DNA from: JADJPO01 sp046330955
Lineage (GTDB): Bacteria > Actinomycetota > Actinomycetes > Actinomycetales > Kineosporiaceae
Reading direction: 5' to 3'
Assembly: GCA_046330955.1 (NCBI GenBank)
Contig: JAXLRT010000017.1
Span: 1-64,000, forward strand
DNA length: 64,000 nucleotides
Position numbers and translations under genes: made by a program. Below are positions 44,411 through 53,013 of the stretch, piece by piece (the stretch's first letter is position 1; the number at the start of each line of letters is the position of its first letter). The notes beneath the pieces were generated by a model that saw only the letters and a program-made list of their open reading frames with translations, made no database searches and had not been told where the DNA came from.

Positions 44411-44980
44411 GTGAGCGCCGACGTGACGACCGCCGTGACCACCGACGACCGCGAGGCCCTGCGCTCGCTGATCACCGATCTGGCGGTGGTGCACGGCCGG
44501 GTGACGCTGTCGAGCGGCCGGGAGGCCGACTACTACGTCGACCTGCGCCGCATCACGCTGCACCACCGGGCGGCTCCGCTGGTCGGCCGGGTCATGCTCG
44601 ACCTCGTGGCCGGTTGGGACGTCGAGGCCGTCGGCGGGCTCACCCTCGGCGCCGACCCGGTGGCCGCCGCGATGCTGCACGTCGCGGCCGCCCGGGGGCA
44701 GGCACTGGACGCCTTCGTGGTCCGTAAGGAGGGCAAGGCGCACGGGTTGCAGCGCCGGATCGAGGGCCCCGATGTGCCCGGACGCCGCGTGCTGGCGGTC
44801 GAGGACACCTCCACCACCGGTGGGTCCGTGCTCACCGCCGTGGAAGCGCTGCGCGAGGCCGGGGCGAACGTGGTCGGCGTCGCGGTGATCGTCGATCGAG
44901 GAACCGGTGCCCGCGAGCGGGTCGAGGCGGCCGGCCTGGAGTATCGCGCCGCGTTCGGCCTGGCCGATCTGGGGCTCTGA
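44411..44980 (+). CDS. pyrE: Orotate phosphoribosyltransferase
   Basis: A 189-residue enzyme forming OMP from orotate and PRPP in pyrimidine synthesis. Signs are VTLSSGREADYYVDLRR, GGLTLGADPVAAAM, the flexible loop VRKEGKAHG, GRRVLAVEDTSTTGGS (PRPP motif) and a Leu-rich C-terminus. GTG 44411 follows a TAGGCT hexamer by six to nine bases, so the mRNA may be leaderless. It is apart from other pyr genes. Confidence 0.95.
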   Translation: MSADVTTAVTTDDREALRSLITDLAVVHGRVTLSSGREADYYVDLRRITLHHRAAPLVGRVMLDLVAGWDVEAVGGLTLGADPVAAAMLHVAAARGQALDAFVVRKEGKAHGLQRRIEGPDVPGRRVLAVEDTSTTGGSVLTAVEALREAGANVVGVAVIVDRGTGARERVEAAGLEYRAAFGLADLGL

Positions 44981-45034
44981 CCGGCCAGGCCGGGACGGCC
45001 GAGGCGACTCACCGGAGGCTGCCATCGACCCGGC

Positions 45035-45922
45035 TCAGTTGTGGGGCTGGGGGAGCGCCTCGTCGGTCGGTCCGCTGACCGCCGGCGACGGCTCGGGACC
45101 GTCCGGTTTCAGCTCGAACGGCACGTGCAGGCTCACGTCGTCCGACCCGGACCAGCCGGGGTACACGTACTCGACGTGAATGTGGTAGCCGCCCGAGGTC
45201 ACCAGGTATCCGGGAACGCTGCCGATGGTGCCGGTGCCGCTGCGCAGCACGTGACCGGCCTTGCTGAATGTCCAGTGCAGTCGGCTGCCGGGCAGCGGGG
45301 TGCCGGTCACCGGGTGCTTCGCCGTGGCTTTGATCGTCAGCGGAACCCCGGCGGTGTGCGTGCCGCCGGCGGGCGAGAGCACGTGGACCTGAGCGATCAG
45401 GGGCAGCTCCCCATCGGTGTTGCCGTCGTCACCCTCGGTTCCGTCGCCCGGCAACCCTCCCGGGTTGTCACCGGACGAGCCCTGCCCGGACGGCGCGTGG
45501 CCCGCCGTGCCGGCCGAGCCCACCTGCCCGGCGGAACCTCCGGCGACGGCCGGCCCGGCACCCGAGGCTCCGCTCGAGACACCGGTGCCGCGGGACCCGG
45601 TGGCCACGGGTGTGGCCGCCGCCGGCGAGGCCGGGGCCGAGACCGAGCCGACCGGTCCGGACGCTGCGACCGGTCCGCGCTCACTCGGGCGCAAGAGATA
45701 GGCGATCGAGCCGGCCGCGACCCCGAGCAGGACCGCGATGACCAGCACCAACGCGAGACGGTGCTCGCGAGGGTTCGGCGCGGGGTCGGCCCCGAACGGA
45801 TCGACCACGACCGCGGGGAAGCGCTGAGCCGGCAGTCCGGCCGCCGGCGCTGCCGGTGACGGGGCGGTGAACTCGGTGCGGGAATCATCGGTGCGGGAAT
45901 CAAAGGTCATCTGGTGGTTCAC
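45035..45922 (-). CDS. Membrane-anchored protein with Ig-like C-terminal domain
   Basis: A 295-residue single-pass protein. A cytosolic head of about 55 residues precedes one helix (LALVLVIAVLLGVAAGSIAYLL). A Gly/Ser/Ala/Pro stalk of about 90 residues follows, then a beta-rich C-terminal domain (LIAQVHVLSPAGGTHTAGVPLTIKATA ... YHIHVEYVYPG). It is divergent from the first sigma-factor fusion, so it may be its target. No enzymatic motif is seen. Confidence 0.68.
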   Translation of the reverse strand: MNHQMTFDSRTDDSRTEFTAPSPAAPAAGLPAQRFPAVVVDPFGADPAPNPREHRLALVLVIAVLLGVAAGSIAYLLRPSERGPVAASGPVGSVSAPASPAAATPVATGSRGTGVSSGASGAGPAVAGGSAGQVGSAGTAGHAPSGQGSSGDNPGGLPGDGTEGDDGNTDGELPLIAQVHVLSPAGGTHTAGVPLTIKATAKHPVTGTPLPGSRLHWTFSKAGHVLRSGTGTIGSVPGYLVTSGGYHIHVEYVYPGWSGSDDVSLHVPFELKPDGPEPSPAVSGPTDEALPQPHN

Positions 45923-46107
45923 GACTGCCTCCCGAAGTGTCCGGCCCTGCCTGTGCGGGCCGTCGTCGTGGCTCGCGAGGTGCGAGCTCTCGGCATCACG
46001 ACGGGTCAGCCCGGGCGGCCCAACACCCCGGAACGGAGATTTCCGGAGAAATTTCCGCCGGCATGTCGCGGGCTACGGGCACGAGGCCACAGAAAGCCGG
46101 CTCCTGG

Positions 46108-46135
46108 GGTGTCAGACTCGTCCGCGCGGGTCGTC
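46108..46135 (+). promoter_or_regulatory. Promoter-like element before sigma fusion 1
   Basis: GGTGTCAGACTC (46108-46119), 12 bases, then CGTC (46132-46135). The same 12-mer and the same spacing to CGT occur before the second sigma fusion (48365), so this looks like an ECF-type -35/-10 pair used for autoregulation. It is in the 253-base divergent gap, which also holds GGAAC at about 46031 and the palindromic GGAGATTTCCGGAGAAATTT nearby. Confidence 0.5.
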
Positions 46136-46175
46136 GTGTTGCCATGAGGTCGCCACACGCACCGGGAGGTCGGGG

Positions 46176-47987
46176 ATGGATTCCGGCGAGCGCACCGAGG
46201 CTGAACTCGCCCTGGCCTGGCAGGCCGGTGAGGTGGGTGCCTTCGACGCGGTCTACCGGGCCTTCGCCGCGAGGCTGTTCGGTACCGCTGTCGGGCTGGT
46301 CGGCGATCGCCACGCCGCCGGGGACGTCGTCCACGACACCTTCCTGCGCGCCGCCACCCGCATCGGCACGTTGCGTGATCCCTCCCGCCTGCGGCCCTGG
46401 TTGTTCGCGATCCTACGCAACGAGGCCACCTCGTGGCACCGGTCGCGGTCCCGCTCCGGCGGCGGGTTGGACGACGGGCCGGCCCCGGTGAGCGAATGGC
46501 TCGCGGACGACGCCCCGTCGCCGGACCTGCAGGCCTCCCGTCACGAGCTGGCCGACCTGGTGTGGACCGCGGCGGACGGCCTGCAGCCGCGCGATCGTGA
46601 GGTGCTCGAGCTGCACCTGCGCGGTGGTCTGGAGGCCGCCGACCTGGCCCAGGTGATGGGCGTGACCCCCGGACACGCCGCCGTCCTGCTGTCGCGGATG
46701 CGCGACCGGCTGGAACGTTGCCTGGGGGCGGTGCTGATCGCGCGCTCGGGCCGGGCCGACTGCGCCGCCCTCGACCGGTTGCTCGACGGCTGGGACGGCC
46801 GGTTCTCGCTCGCGGTCCGGGGCACCGTGGTGCGTCACATCGAGAGCTGCCCCACCTGTGGACGACGCCGCGCCGGGCTGGTCTCGCTGCAGCACCTCGC
46901 GCCGGTGATCGTGCCGCCGGTGTTCGTGCTGCCCGACGATCTGCACGCCCGGCTGGTCGCGGACCTGTCACGGCTCGGCGGACCGGGCGGGGCGGCGTCC
47001 GGTACCGCGCCCGGAACTGCGTCCGGCTCCTCCGCTGCGCCGGCATCGGCTGGCTGGGCCTGGCGGGACGACGGTTTCCCTTGGCCCGCAGTCGATCCCG
47101 AGCTCGAGTACGCGGTGTCGGACGGCATCGACGGCCTCGGCGCCCCGGTGCCGCACGTGCCCGTCGCCCGCGGCTCCCACCCCGAGGGTGAGCCCGCCGG
47201 GCGGCGCCGGTCCGCCCTGGTGGTCGCGGCCGCCGTCGTGCTGTTGCTCGCCGCGGTAGGGGTCGTCGTCCGGCGCGCGGGGGAGCGCACCGAGGTGGCC
47301 CTGGCCGACGGGGTGCCGCCGAGTGCCTCGGCGCTCGCCTTCCCCGGGGGCACCGGATCGGCCGCGCCCTCCGAGACCGCCACCGGTCCGTCGGTCGGCC
47401 CCTCGATCGGCTCACCGGCCGGACAGCCGGCCGGCGCGGCGACGGGAACCGCCGCTCCGGCGGGCACCGCAGCGCCCACGCCGTCGATCCGGCCGCCGAC
47501 CTCCTCGGGACCTCGGGGGTCCGGCACGCCGTCGGCGTCCGGGGCGACGCCCTCGGTCGTGGTCACCTCGTCGCGGCCCACGCCGTCCTCGGTGGGGAGC
47601 GTTCCGGCGACCCCGACGCCGTCGCCGGACCCGTCCCCATCGCGGGTGCGCCCCTCACCCTCGCCGTCGGACGCGCCGCCACAGATCCTGCGGGTGAGCG
47701 TCAACCCCGCAACGGTGCTGCAGTCGGGGTGCACTCCCGCCAGCGCCACGGTGGCCGTGGTGGTCCGCGGCGCCGCTCCGATCACCGGCACGGTCCGCTG
47801 GCAGGCGGCCAAAGGTCAATTCGTCACGACCGCGCTGACGTCCACCGGTACCGGCCTGTCCGGCCGGGTCGGGCCGTTCGCCGTGGCCGGCAGGATGGCG
47901 TTGTCCGTCACGGTTCAGGATGTCCAGGGGCGCAGCGCGTCGGCGGCCACGTCGGTCACCGTGGGGGTGTGCTCACCGATCGGGTGA
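46176..47987 (+). CDS. ECF-type sigma factor fused to anti-sigma-like membrane protein, copy 1
   Basis: A 603-residue fusion. Sigma region 2 (about 13-85: FDAVYRAFAARLFGTAVGLVGDRHAAGDVVHDTFLRAA) and region 4 (about 120-180: LQPRDREVLELHLRGGLEAADLAQVMGVTPGHA) form an ECF-type sigma factor. HIESCPTCGRRR (about 221-232) is an H-x3-C-x2-C zinc motif of the anti-sigma type. One helix (about 346-366) and a Ser/Thr/Pro-rich stalk lead to an Ig-like domain with two Cys. A sigma factor permanently joined to its membrane part would need cleavage or tethered action. ATG 46176 follows GGGAGG. Its closest relative is the next such gene. Confidence 0.85.
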   Translation: MDSGERTEAELALAWQAGEVGAFDAVYRAFAARLFGTAVGLVGDRHAAGDVVHDTFLRAATRIGTLRDPSRLRPWLFAILRNEATSWHRSRSRSGGGLDDGPAPVSEWLADDAPSPDLQASRHELADLVWTAADGLQPRDREVLELHLRGGLEAADLAQVMGVTPGHAAVLLSRMRDRLERCLGAVLIARSGRADCAALDRLLDGWDGRFSLAVRGTVVRHIESCPTCGRRRAGLVSLQHLAPVIVPPVFVLPDDLHARLVADLSRLGGPGGAASGTAPGTASGSSAAPASAGWAWRDDGFPWPAVDPELEYAVSDGIDGLGAPVPHVPVARGSHPEGEPAGRRRSALVVAAAVVLLLAAVGVVVRRAGERTEVALADGVPPSASALAFPGGTGSAAPSETATGPSVGPSIGSPAGQPAGAATGTAAPAGTAAPTPSIRPPTSSGPRGSGTPSASGATPSVVVTSSRPTPSSVGSVPATPTPSPDPSPSRVRPSPSPSDAPPQILRVSVNPATVLQSGCTPASATVAVVVRGAAPITGTVRWQAAKGQFVTTALTSTGTGLSGRVGPFAVAGRMALSVTVQDVQGRSASAATSVTVGVCSPIG

Positions 47988-48136
47988 GCGGGGGCCTCGG
48001 CGATGACCATCGGCCGGTGACTGCCGGTCGTGCGGAACACGACGACCAGCGATCCCGACACGACGCCCAGCAGCAGGGTGTTCACCAGGGCCAGCAGGAT
48101 CGCCTGGGGTGCGGCCAGATACGGGCGACGGTTCAT
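47915..48136 (-). CDS. Small membrane protein between the sigma fusions
   Basis: A 73-residue protein with one strong hydrophobic segment (AILLALVNTLLLGVVSGSLVVVF) after a short basic head (MNRRPYLAAPQ) and a polar C-terminus. GGAGG lies five bases before the ATG at 48136, which supports it. Its 3' end overlaps the end of sigma fusion 1 by 73 bases on the other strand. Function unknown; it may interact with one of the fusions. Confidence 0.55.
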   Translation of the reverse strand: MNRRPYLAAPQAILLALVNTLLLGVVSGSLVVVFRTTGSHRPMVIAEAPAHPIGEHTPTVTDVAADALRPWTS

Positions 48137-48364
48137 GGTGCCTCCAGGTTCGACTGCGGTTCTCGGTTCGACTGCGGTGCGAGGCGCCCGGAACGGGCCA
48201 CTCGTGATCAAGACGTCGCGGCGGGGGGAGGAACTACACCCCAACGGCTCGGGTGATCGGCGGAGATTGCGGCTCCGCCGATCGGGCGAGGGGGATCGAT
48301 GCCCGACAACACCCGAAGGGCCTGGGCTGCAACGAATCTCCGGTTTCGATGATCGACACCGGCC

Positions 48365-48394
48365 GGTGTCAGACTCACGCAGTCGGGGCGTGTC
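48365..48394 (+). promoter_or_regulatory. Promoter-like element before sigma fusion 2
   Basis: GGTGTCAGACTC (48365-48376), 12 bases, then CGTGTC (48389-48394), 37 bases before the start. It repeats the element before fusion 1. The remainder of the 289-base gap 48137-48425 shows a direct repeat GGTTCGACTGCGGT (near 48147 and 48166) and no gene. Confidence 0.5.
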
Positions 48395-48425
48395 AGGCGC
48401 CTGGTCGCGGCAACCTGGAGGTCGG

Positions 48426-50366
48426 ATGCGCCCTGCCGGAGTACACCCCGACGAGCATCCCGCCCCCGATGAACCCGCCCTCGAGCCACCCGGCCCGGCC
48501 GGAGCCGAGACGGCGGTCGAGCCGACCGATGCCGAGCTCGCTCGAGCCTGGCAGAGCGGCGGTTCGACGGCCTTCGACGCGGTGTACCGGCGCTTCGCCC
48601 CGGCCCTGTTCGGCACCGCCCTGGCGCTGGTCGACGATCGCAGCAGCGCGGGCGACGTCGTCCACGAGACCTTCGTGCGCGCCGCGACCCGCATCGGAAC
48701 CCTGCGCGAACCGTCACGGTTGCGGGCGTGGTTGTTCGCCATCCTGCGCAACGAGGTCGCGTCGTGGCGCCGAGCCGGTGCCCGCGTGACGATCAGCCTG
48801 GATCAGGGCGCCGCCCCGGTGAGTGAGTGGCTCGAGGACGACGCGCCCGCGGCGGACGTCGAGGCCTCGCGTCGCGAGCTGCGCGAGCTGGTCTGGACTG
48901 CGGCCGACGGGCTGCAACCGCGTGATCGTGAGGTGCTCGAACTGCACCTGCGGGGCGGGCTGGAGGCCGGCGACCTGGCCGTGGTGATGGGGGTGACCCC
49001 GGGGCACGCCGCCGTGATGCTCACCCGGATGCGCGATCGGCTGGAGCGCTGCCTGGGCGCGGTGATGATCGCGCGGTCGGGCCGGCCGGACTGCCCCGGC
49101 CTCGACCGGCTGCTGGACGGTTGGGACGGTCGGTTCTCGCTGGCCGTGCGGGGCCGGGTGGTGCGCCACATCGAGAGCTGCCCGGTGTGCGTCCGGCGAC
49201 GCGAGGGGCTGGTCTCGCTCGACCGGCTGGCGCCGGCGTTGCTGCCGCCCGCGGTGCTGCTGCCCGAGCAGTTGCACGTTCGTCTGGTGAGTGCCCTGAC
49301 CCAGCTGTCGGCGCAACCGGCGGCCGCGGCCGTGGGGGCGCCGTCCGATGCGGTCCGGCAGGTGCCGGATCAGCGGCGGGACGAGGCGTGGCGGGACGAC
49401 GGATTCCCGCGGTCGCCGGCCGATCCGGGGGCCGGGCTGCCGTGGGACCTCGCGCCGCATCCGGCTGCCTCTCTGGAGATCGATCTGGAGTTCGACCCGG
49501 ACGCCGACGTCGCGCTCGGCGAGGATCGCGAGTCGGCGGACCGGCGGCGTCGTCGGCGGATGGGGTTGCTCGGCATCGGGTCGATCACGGCGCTGGCGAT
49601 GGGGGGCTGGTGGACGGTGGACGCCTCGGTGTCCGGCCGGCGCAGCGTCGTGATGCGTCCCACCACCCCGCCTCTGGCCTTTCCGGGGGAGCTGCCCGCC
49701 CCGGCCCCCTCGCTCGCGGCGGGCGCCGGGTCCGCGGCGGCGTCCGGCCGGTCACCTGCCCTGGTGCCCTCGCCGAGGCCGTCCCCGACGCCCGGGACGA
49801 GCCCGGTGCCGATGGCCGTGCCGGCAGCGCCGGATGGGCCGGATGAGCCGGGCGGCGCCGTCCCGGGTGTCTCGCCGACGTCCACGCCGGGGCCGACCGC
49901 GGAGCCGCCCTCGCCCACGGCGACGGCCACGTCGTCCTCGGCCGGGTCGTCGTCCGGTGAACCGTCGTCCGAGCCGCCGACCCCGGCGCCCTCGCCCCCC
50001 GCCCCGCGCCCGGGGCCGACCAGCCCGGCGCCCACCTCGACGCCGGTCACGAGCCCGCAGATCCTGGCCGTCGGCGCGAGTCCGGTGCTGGTGATGACCC
50101 TCGGCTGCACTCCCGAGACGGCCGCGGTGACGGTGTCGGTGGCGTCGTCCCTGCCGGTGAGCGGCACGGTGTCGTGGACCCCGGGCGTGGCCGGCGCCGT
50201 GACCTCGCCGCTGGTGGCGGCCGGTGCCGGCGTGCTGTCCGGTCAGGTGGGTCCGTTCACCGCGATCGGGCAGCGAACCCTGACGGTCACGGTCACCGAC
50301 ACGGCGGGCAACAGCACCGTCGGCACGACCACCCTGACGGTCCAGAATTGTCTGGTGATCAGCTGA
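48426..50366 (+). CDS. ECF-type sigma factor fused to anti-sigma-like membrane protein, copy 2
   Basis: A 646-residue paralogue of the gene at 46176 with the same order. A Pro/Glu-rich head of 30 residues, sigma region 2 (VHETFVRAATRIGTLREPSRLRAWLFAILRNEVASW), region 4 (LQPRDREVLELHLRGGLEAGDLAVVMGVTPGHA), the zinc motif HIESCPVCVRR (about 248-258), one helix near 380-400, a long Ser/Thr/Pro stalk and a C-terminal Ig-like domain with GCTP and NC cysteines. Regions 2 and 4 are far more alike between copies than the stalks. GGAGG precedes ATG 48426. They likely read different surface signals with similar DNA targets. Confidence 0.85.
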   Translation: MRPAGVHPDEHPAPDEPALEPPGPAGAETAVEPTDAELARAWQSGGSTAFDAVYRRFAPALFGTALALVDDRSSAGDVVHETFVRAATRIGTLREPSRLRAWLFAILRNEVASWRRAGARVTISLDQGAAPVSEWLEDDAPAADVEASRRELRELVWTAADGLQPRDREVLELHLRGGLEAGDLAVVMGVTPGHAAVMLTRMRDRLERCLGAVMIARSGRPDCPGLDRLLDGWDGRFSLAVRGRVVRHIESCPVCVRRREGLVSLDRLAPALLPPAVLLPEQLHVRLVSALTQLSAQPAAAAVGAPSDAVRQVPDQRRDEAWRDDGFPRSPADPGAGLPWDLAPHPAASLEIDLEFDPDADVALGEDRESADRRRRRRMGLLGIGSITALAMGGWWTVDASVSGRRSVVMRPTTPPLAFPGELPAPAPSLAAGAGSAAASGRSPALVPSPRPSPTPGTSPVPMAVPAAPDGPDEPGGAVPGVSPTSTPGPTAEPPSPTATATSSSAGSSSGEPSSEPPTPAPSPPAPRPGPTSPAPTSTPVTSPQILAVGASPVLVMTLGCTPETAAVTVSVASSLPVSGTVSWTPGVAGAVTSPLVAAGAGVLSGQVGPFTAIGQRTLTVTVTDTAGNSTVGTTTLTVQNCLVIS

Positions 50367-50412
50367 CCAGAACCCTGCTGCGCCGCGGGAGCGTCGCGTA
50401 CGCTTCCGCGCC

Positions 50413-51846
50413 ATGACCAGTCGCGCCGTGCCCCCTACCCGTCCCACGCCCGTCGCCGACATCGACGGTGCCAAGCGCACCTACGAGCTCGACCGGGCGC
50501 ACGTGTTCCACTCCTGGTCCGCCCAGGCGACGCTCAATCCGCTCGTGGTGGCGGGGGCCGAGGGGTCGTGGGTCTGGGACGGGGACGGCACCACGTACCT
50601 GGACTTCTCCAGCCAGCTGGTCTACACCAACATCGGGTTCGGTCACCCGAAGGTGGTCTCGGCGATCCAGGACCAGGCCGCCCTGCTGGCCACCATCGCC
50701 CCGCAGCACGCCAACGCGGCGCGCTCGGAGGCCGCCCGGCTGATCGTCGAGCGGGCGCAGCAGATCGGGGGTGTCTCGGCCGGCGACGGCGACGACTTCA
50801 CCCACGTGTTCTTCACCAACGGCGGCGCCGACGCGATCGAGAACGCCGTCCGGATGGCGCGGCTGCACACCGGGCGGCGCAAGGTGCTCGCCCGCTACCG
50901 CAGCTACCACGGCAACACCACCACGGCGATCAACCTGACCGGCGACCCGCGTCGGTGGCCGAACGACTACGGCGCCGAGGGCGTCGTCCACTTCGTGGGG
51001 CCGTTCCTCTACCGCTCGTCCTTCCACGCCACCACCGAGGAGGAGGAGTGCGCGCGGGCGCTGGCCCACCTGGAGCAGACCATCCTGCTCGAGGGCGCCT
51101 CGACCATCGCCGCGATCGTGCTGGAGTCGATCCCGGGCACCGCAGGGATCATGGTGCCGCCGGCCGGGTACCTGGCCGGGGTGCGGGAGCTGTGCGACAA
51201 GTACCAGATCCTGTGGATCGCCGACGAGGTGATGAGCGGCTTCGGTCGGGCCGGGCGCTGGTTCGCCTGCGAGCTGGCCGGGGACGGCGTGCGCCCCGAC
51301 CTGATCACCTTCGCCAAGGGCGTGAACTCCGGCTACGTGCCGCTGGGTGGCGTGATCGTGTCGAGCGCGATCTACGACACCTTCGCGACGCGGGCGTTCC
51401 CCGGCGGGCTGACCTACTCCGGGCACCCGCTGGCCTGTGCCGCGGCCGTGGCGACGATCAACGCCATGACCGAGGAGGGCATCGTCGAGAACGCCGACCG
51501 GCTCGGCCGCGAGATCTTCGGCCCCGAGCTGGCCGCCATGGCCGCGCGCAGTCCGATCATCGGTGAGGTGCGCGGCGTCGGCGCGTTCTGGGCGCTGGAG
51601 CTGGTGCGCGACAAGGACACCCGCGAACCGCTGGTGCCGTTCAACGCCGCCGGGGACGCCAATGCGCCGATGCTCAAGCTGGGGGCGGCCTGCCGCCAGC
51701 GCGGGCTGATGCCGTTCGTCAACGGCAACCGGACCCACGTCGTCCCGGCCCTGAACATCACCGACGACGAGGCTCGCTACGGCCTGGCCCTGCTCGAAGA
51801 GGCCCTGGACGACGTCGCCCGCCTCGTCATCGACCAGGACTCCTGA
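50413..51846 (+). CDS. Class III aminotransferase
   Basis: A 477-residue PLP enzyme of class III, which moves amino groups from omega- or alpha-amino donors to keto acids. Seen are FTNGGADAIENAVRMAR (phosphate cup), RYRSYHGNTTTAINLTGDPRRW, IVLESIPGTAGIM, WIADEVMSGFGRAGRWFACE with the PLP Asp, and the Schiff-base Lys in ITFAKGVNSGYVPLGG. It resembles taurine:pyruvate and beta-alanine:pyruvate aminotransferases; the precise substrate is open. ATG 50413 is clear. It is followed by palindromic element C. Confidence 0.88.
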   Translation: MTSRAVPPTRPTPVADIDGAKRTYELDRAHVFHSWSAQATLNPLVVAGAEGSWVWDGDGTTYLDFSSQLVYTNIGFGHPKVVSAIQDQAALLATIAPQHANAARSEAARLIVERAQQIGGVSAGDGDDFTHVFFTNGGADAIENAVRMARLHTGRRKVLARYRSYHGNTTTAINLTGDPRRWPNDYGAEGVVHFVGPFLYRSSFHATTEEEECARALAHLEQTILLEGASTIAAIVLESIPGTAGIMVPPAGYLAGVRELCDKYQILWIADEVMSGFGRAGRWFACELAGDGVRPDLITFAKGVNSGYVPLGGVIVSSAIYDTFATRAFPGGLTYSGHPLACAAAVATINAMTEEGIVENADRLGREIFGPELAAMAARSPIIGEVRGVGAFWALELVRDKDTREPLVPFNAAGDANAPMLKLGAACRQRGLMPFVNGNRTHVVPALNITDDEARYGLALLEEALDDVARLVIDQDS

Positions 51847-51860
51847 CACCACCCCCCGAA

Positions 51861-51987
51861 CACCCCCACCAAACCTGCTCATGCTCCGCGGGTGACACTC
51901 GATGCTCCGCTGGTGACGGCCGATCGGCGGTCCCTACGGAGCACGGGTGGTCACCAGCGGAGCATGAGCGGGTTTGTCAGGGGGTGG
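51861..51987. repeat. Dispersed palindromic element, copy C
   Basis: The left end is CCTGCTCATGCTCCGC (51874-51889 region) and the right end GCGGAGCATGAGCGGG (51957-51972), with inner GATGCTCCGC and ACGGAGCACG. The right flank TGTCAGGGGGTG reaches into the stop codon of the membrane protein gene, exactly as in copy D for the MerR gene. It lies between convergent genes and may act as terminator. Confidence 0.78.
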
Positions 51988-52831
51988 CCGGGGCTTCGGG
52001 GGAGGAGCGGGTGGCGAGCTGCGGGTCGGCTCGGCGGAGGCGGCGTTTCTCGCGGGTGGTCAGCAGGCGCAGGAGGACCAGGGCCCAGGCCAGGGTGAAC
52101 AGCGCCAGGTCGACGATGAACGGCACGGCATGGACGTCGTCCTCGGCCCAACTCACCTGGCCCGTGACCGAGACCCCCGGGGTGTCGAACAGGTAGGGCA
52201 CCGGCCAGCCTGCGGTCGGCAACGGCTGGTAGCAGTAGCCGGGGTTCAGGGGCGAGGGGCGGCAGAGGTTGCCCTGCGCAGCCAGGTACGACCCCTCGAT
52301 CAGGCCGCTGGCCAGGGTCGTCACCAAGGCGACCAGAGCGATGAGGACGACGAACACCGGCCACCGACGCGCGATGGGACGGGGTCGATCCGGGGCTGGA
52401 GTGGCCGCGTCGGCACGCTGGGCGAGGGCGGCGTCGCGTTCCTCCCGGGCGGCAGCGACCGTCACCCGGGCGCGCCACTGACTCCAGACCAGGACGACAA
52501 GGGTCCAGATCAGCGCGAACGCCGCCACGTCGACGGCGAAGGCGTCCGGGTGGAACCCGTCGTCCGGGCCGAGGGTTCCGGCACCGGCGTTCGTGGCGAG
52601 GTCGATCAGGTAGGGCCGGGGCCAGCCGCCCATGGGCAGGGCCGCTTCACACGGCTCCGAGCTGTTCCACGGTGTGGCGTCGCAGGGCACGACGGCCAGG
52701 TGATGGCGGTGATAGAGCACCGAGGCTCGGGCCGAGGCATACGCCGCGACTCCCACGCCGACGACGGCCAGTGCCGCCATCGCTCGGTCGGCACGCGTCG
52801 TCCAGGGTCGGGCCTTGATCACCGAGGCCAT
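51977..52831 (-). CDS. Four-helix membrane protein with internal duplication
   Basis: A 284-residue protein of no family known to me. Each half has one helix, an extracytoplasmic loop and a second helix. The loops are alike: half 1 has C ... C-EAALPMGGWPRPYLIDL ... DAFAVDVAAFALIWTLVVL; half 2 has C ... C-YQPLPTAGWPVPYLFDT ... VPFIVDLALFTLAWALVLL. Both loops have two Cys before the GWPxPYL motif. A charged linker (REERDAALAQRADAATPAPDRPRP) joins the halves. ATG 52831 follows AGGAGAGG. It lies between palindromic elements C and D. Confidence 0.72.
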   Translation of the reverse strand: MASVIKARPWTTRADRAMAALAVVGVGVAAYASARASVLYHRHHLAVVPCDATPWNSSEPCEAALPMGGWPRPYLIDLATNAGAGTLGPDDGFHPDAFAVDVAAFALIWTLVVLVWSQWRARVTVAAAREERDAALAQRADAATPAPDRPRPIARRWPVFVVLIALVALVTTLASGLIEGSYLAAQGNLCRPSPLNPGYCYQPLPTAGWPVPYLFDTPGVSVTGQVSWAEDDVHAVPFIVDLALFTLAWALVLLRLLTTREKRRLRRADPQLATRSSPEAPATP

Positions 52832-52900
52832 CAAGCTTGCACCACCTCTCCTGGTGCTCCCGAGACGCCGCCCGACCCCGCGACGTTGCACGCGCCGTCC

Positions 52901-53013
52901 ACCCCCTCATGCTCCGCTGGTGCTGCGCCGTGCTCCGCAGGTGACGGCAAATCCGCGTCACCAGCGGAGCATGATGCGTCGCCAGCGGAGCATGAGCGGG
53001 TTCTGTCAGGGGG
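52901..53013. repeat. Dispersed palindromic element, copy D
   Basis: Left CCCTCATGCTCCGCTGG (52903-52919), inner CGTGCTCCGCAGG, right arms CCAGCGGAGCATGATGCG (52961 region) and CCAGCGGAGCATGAGCGG (52982 region), then TTCTGTCAGGGGGTG which contains the stop of the MerR gene. It is the fourth copy of the element. Confidence 0.78.
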
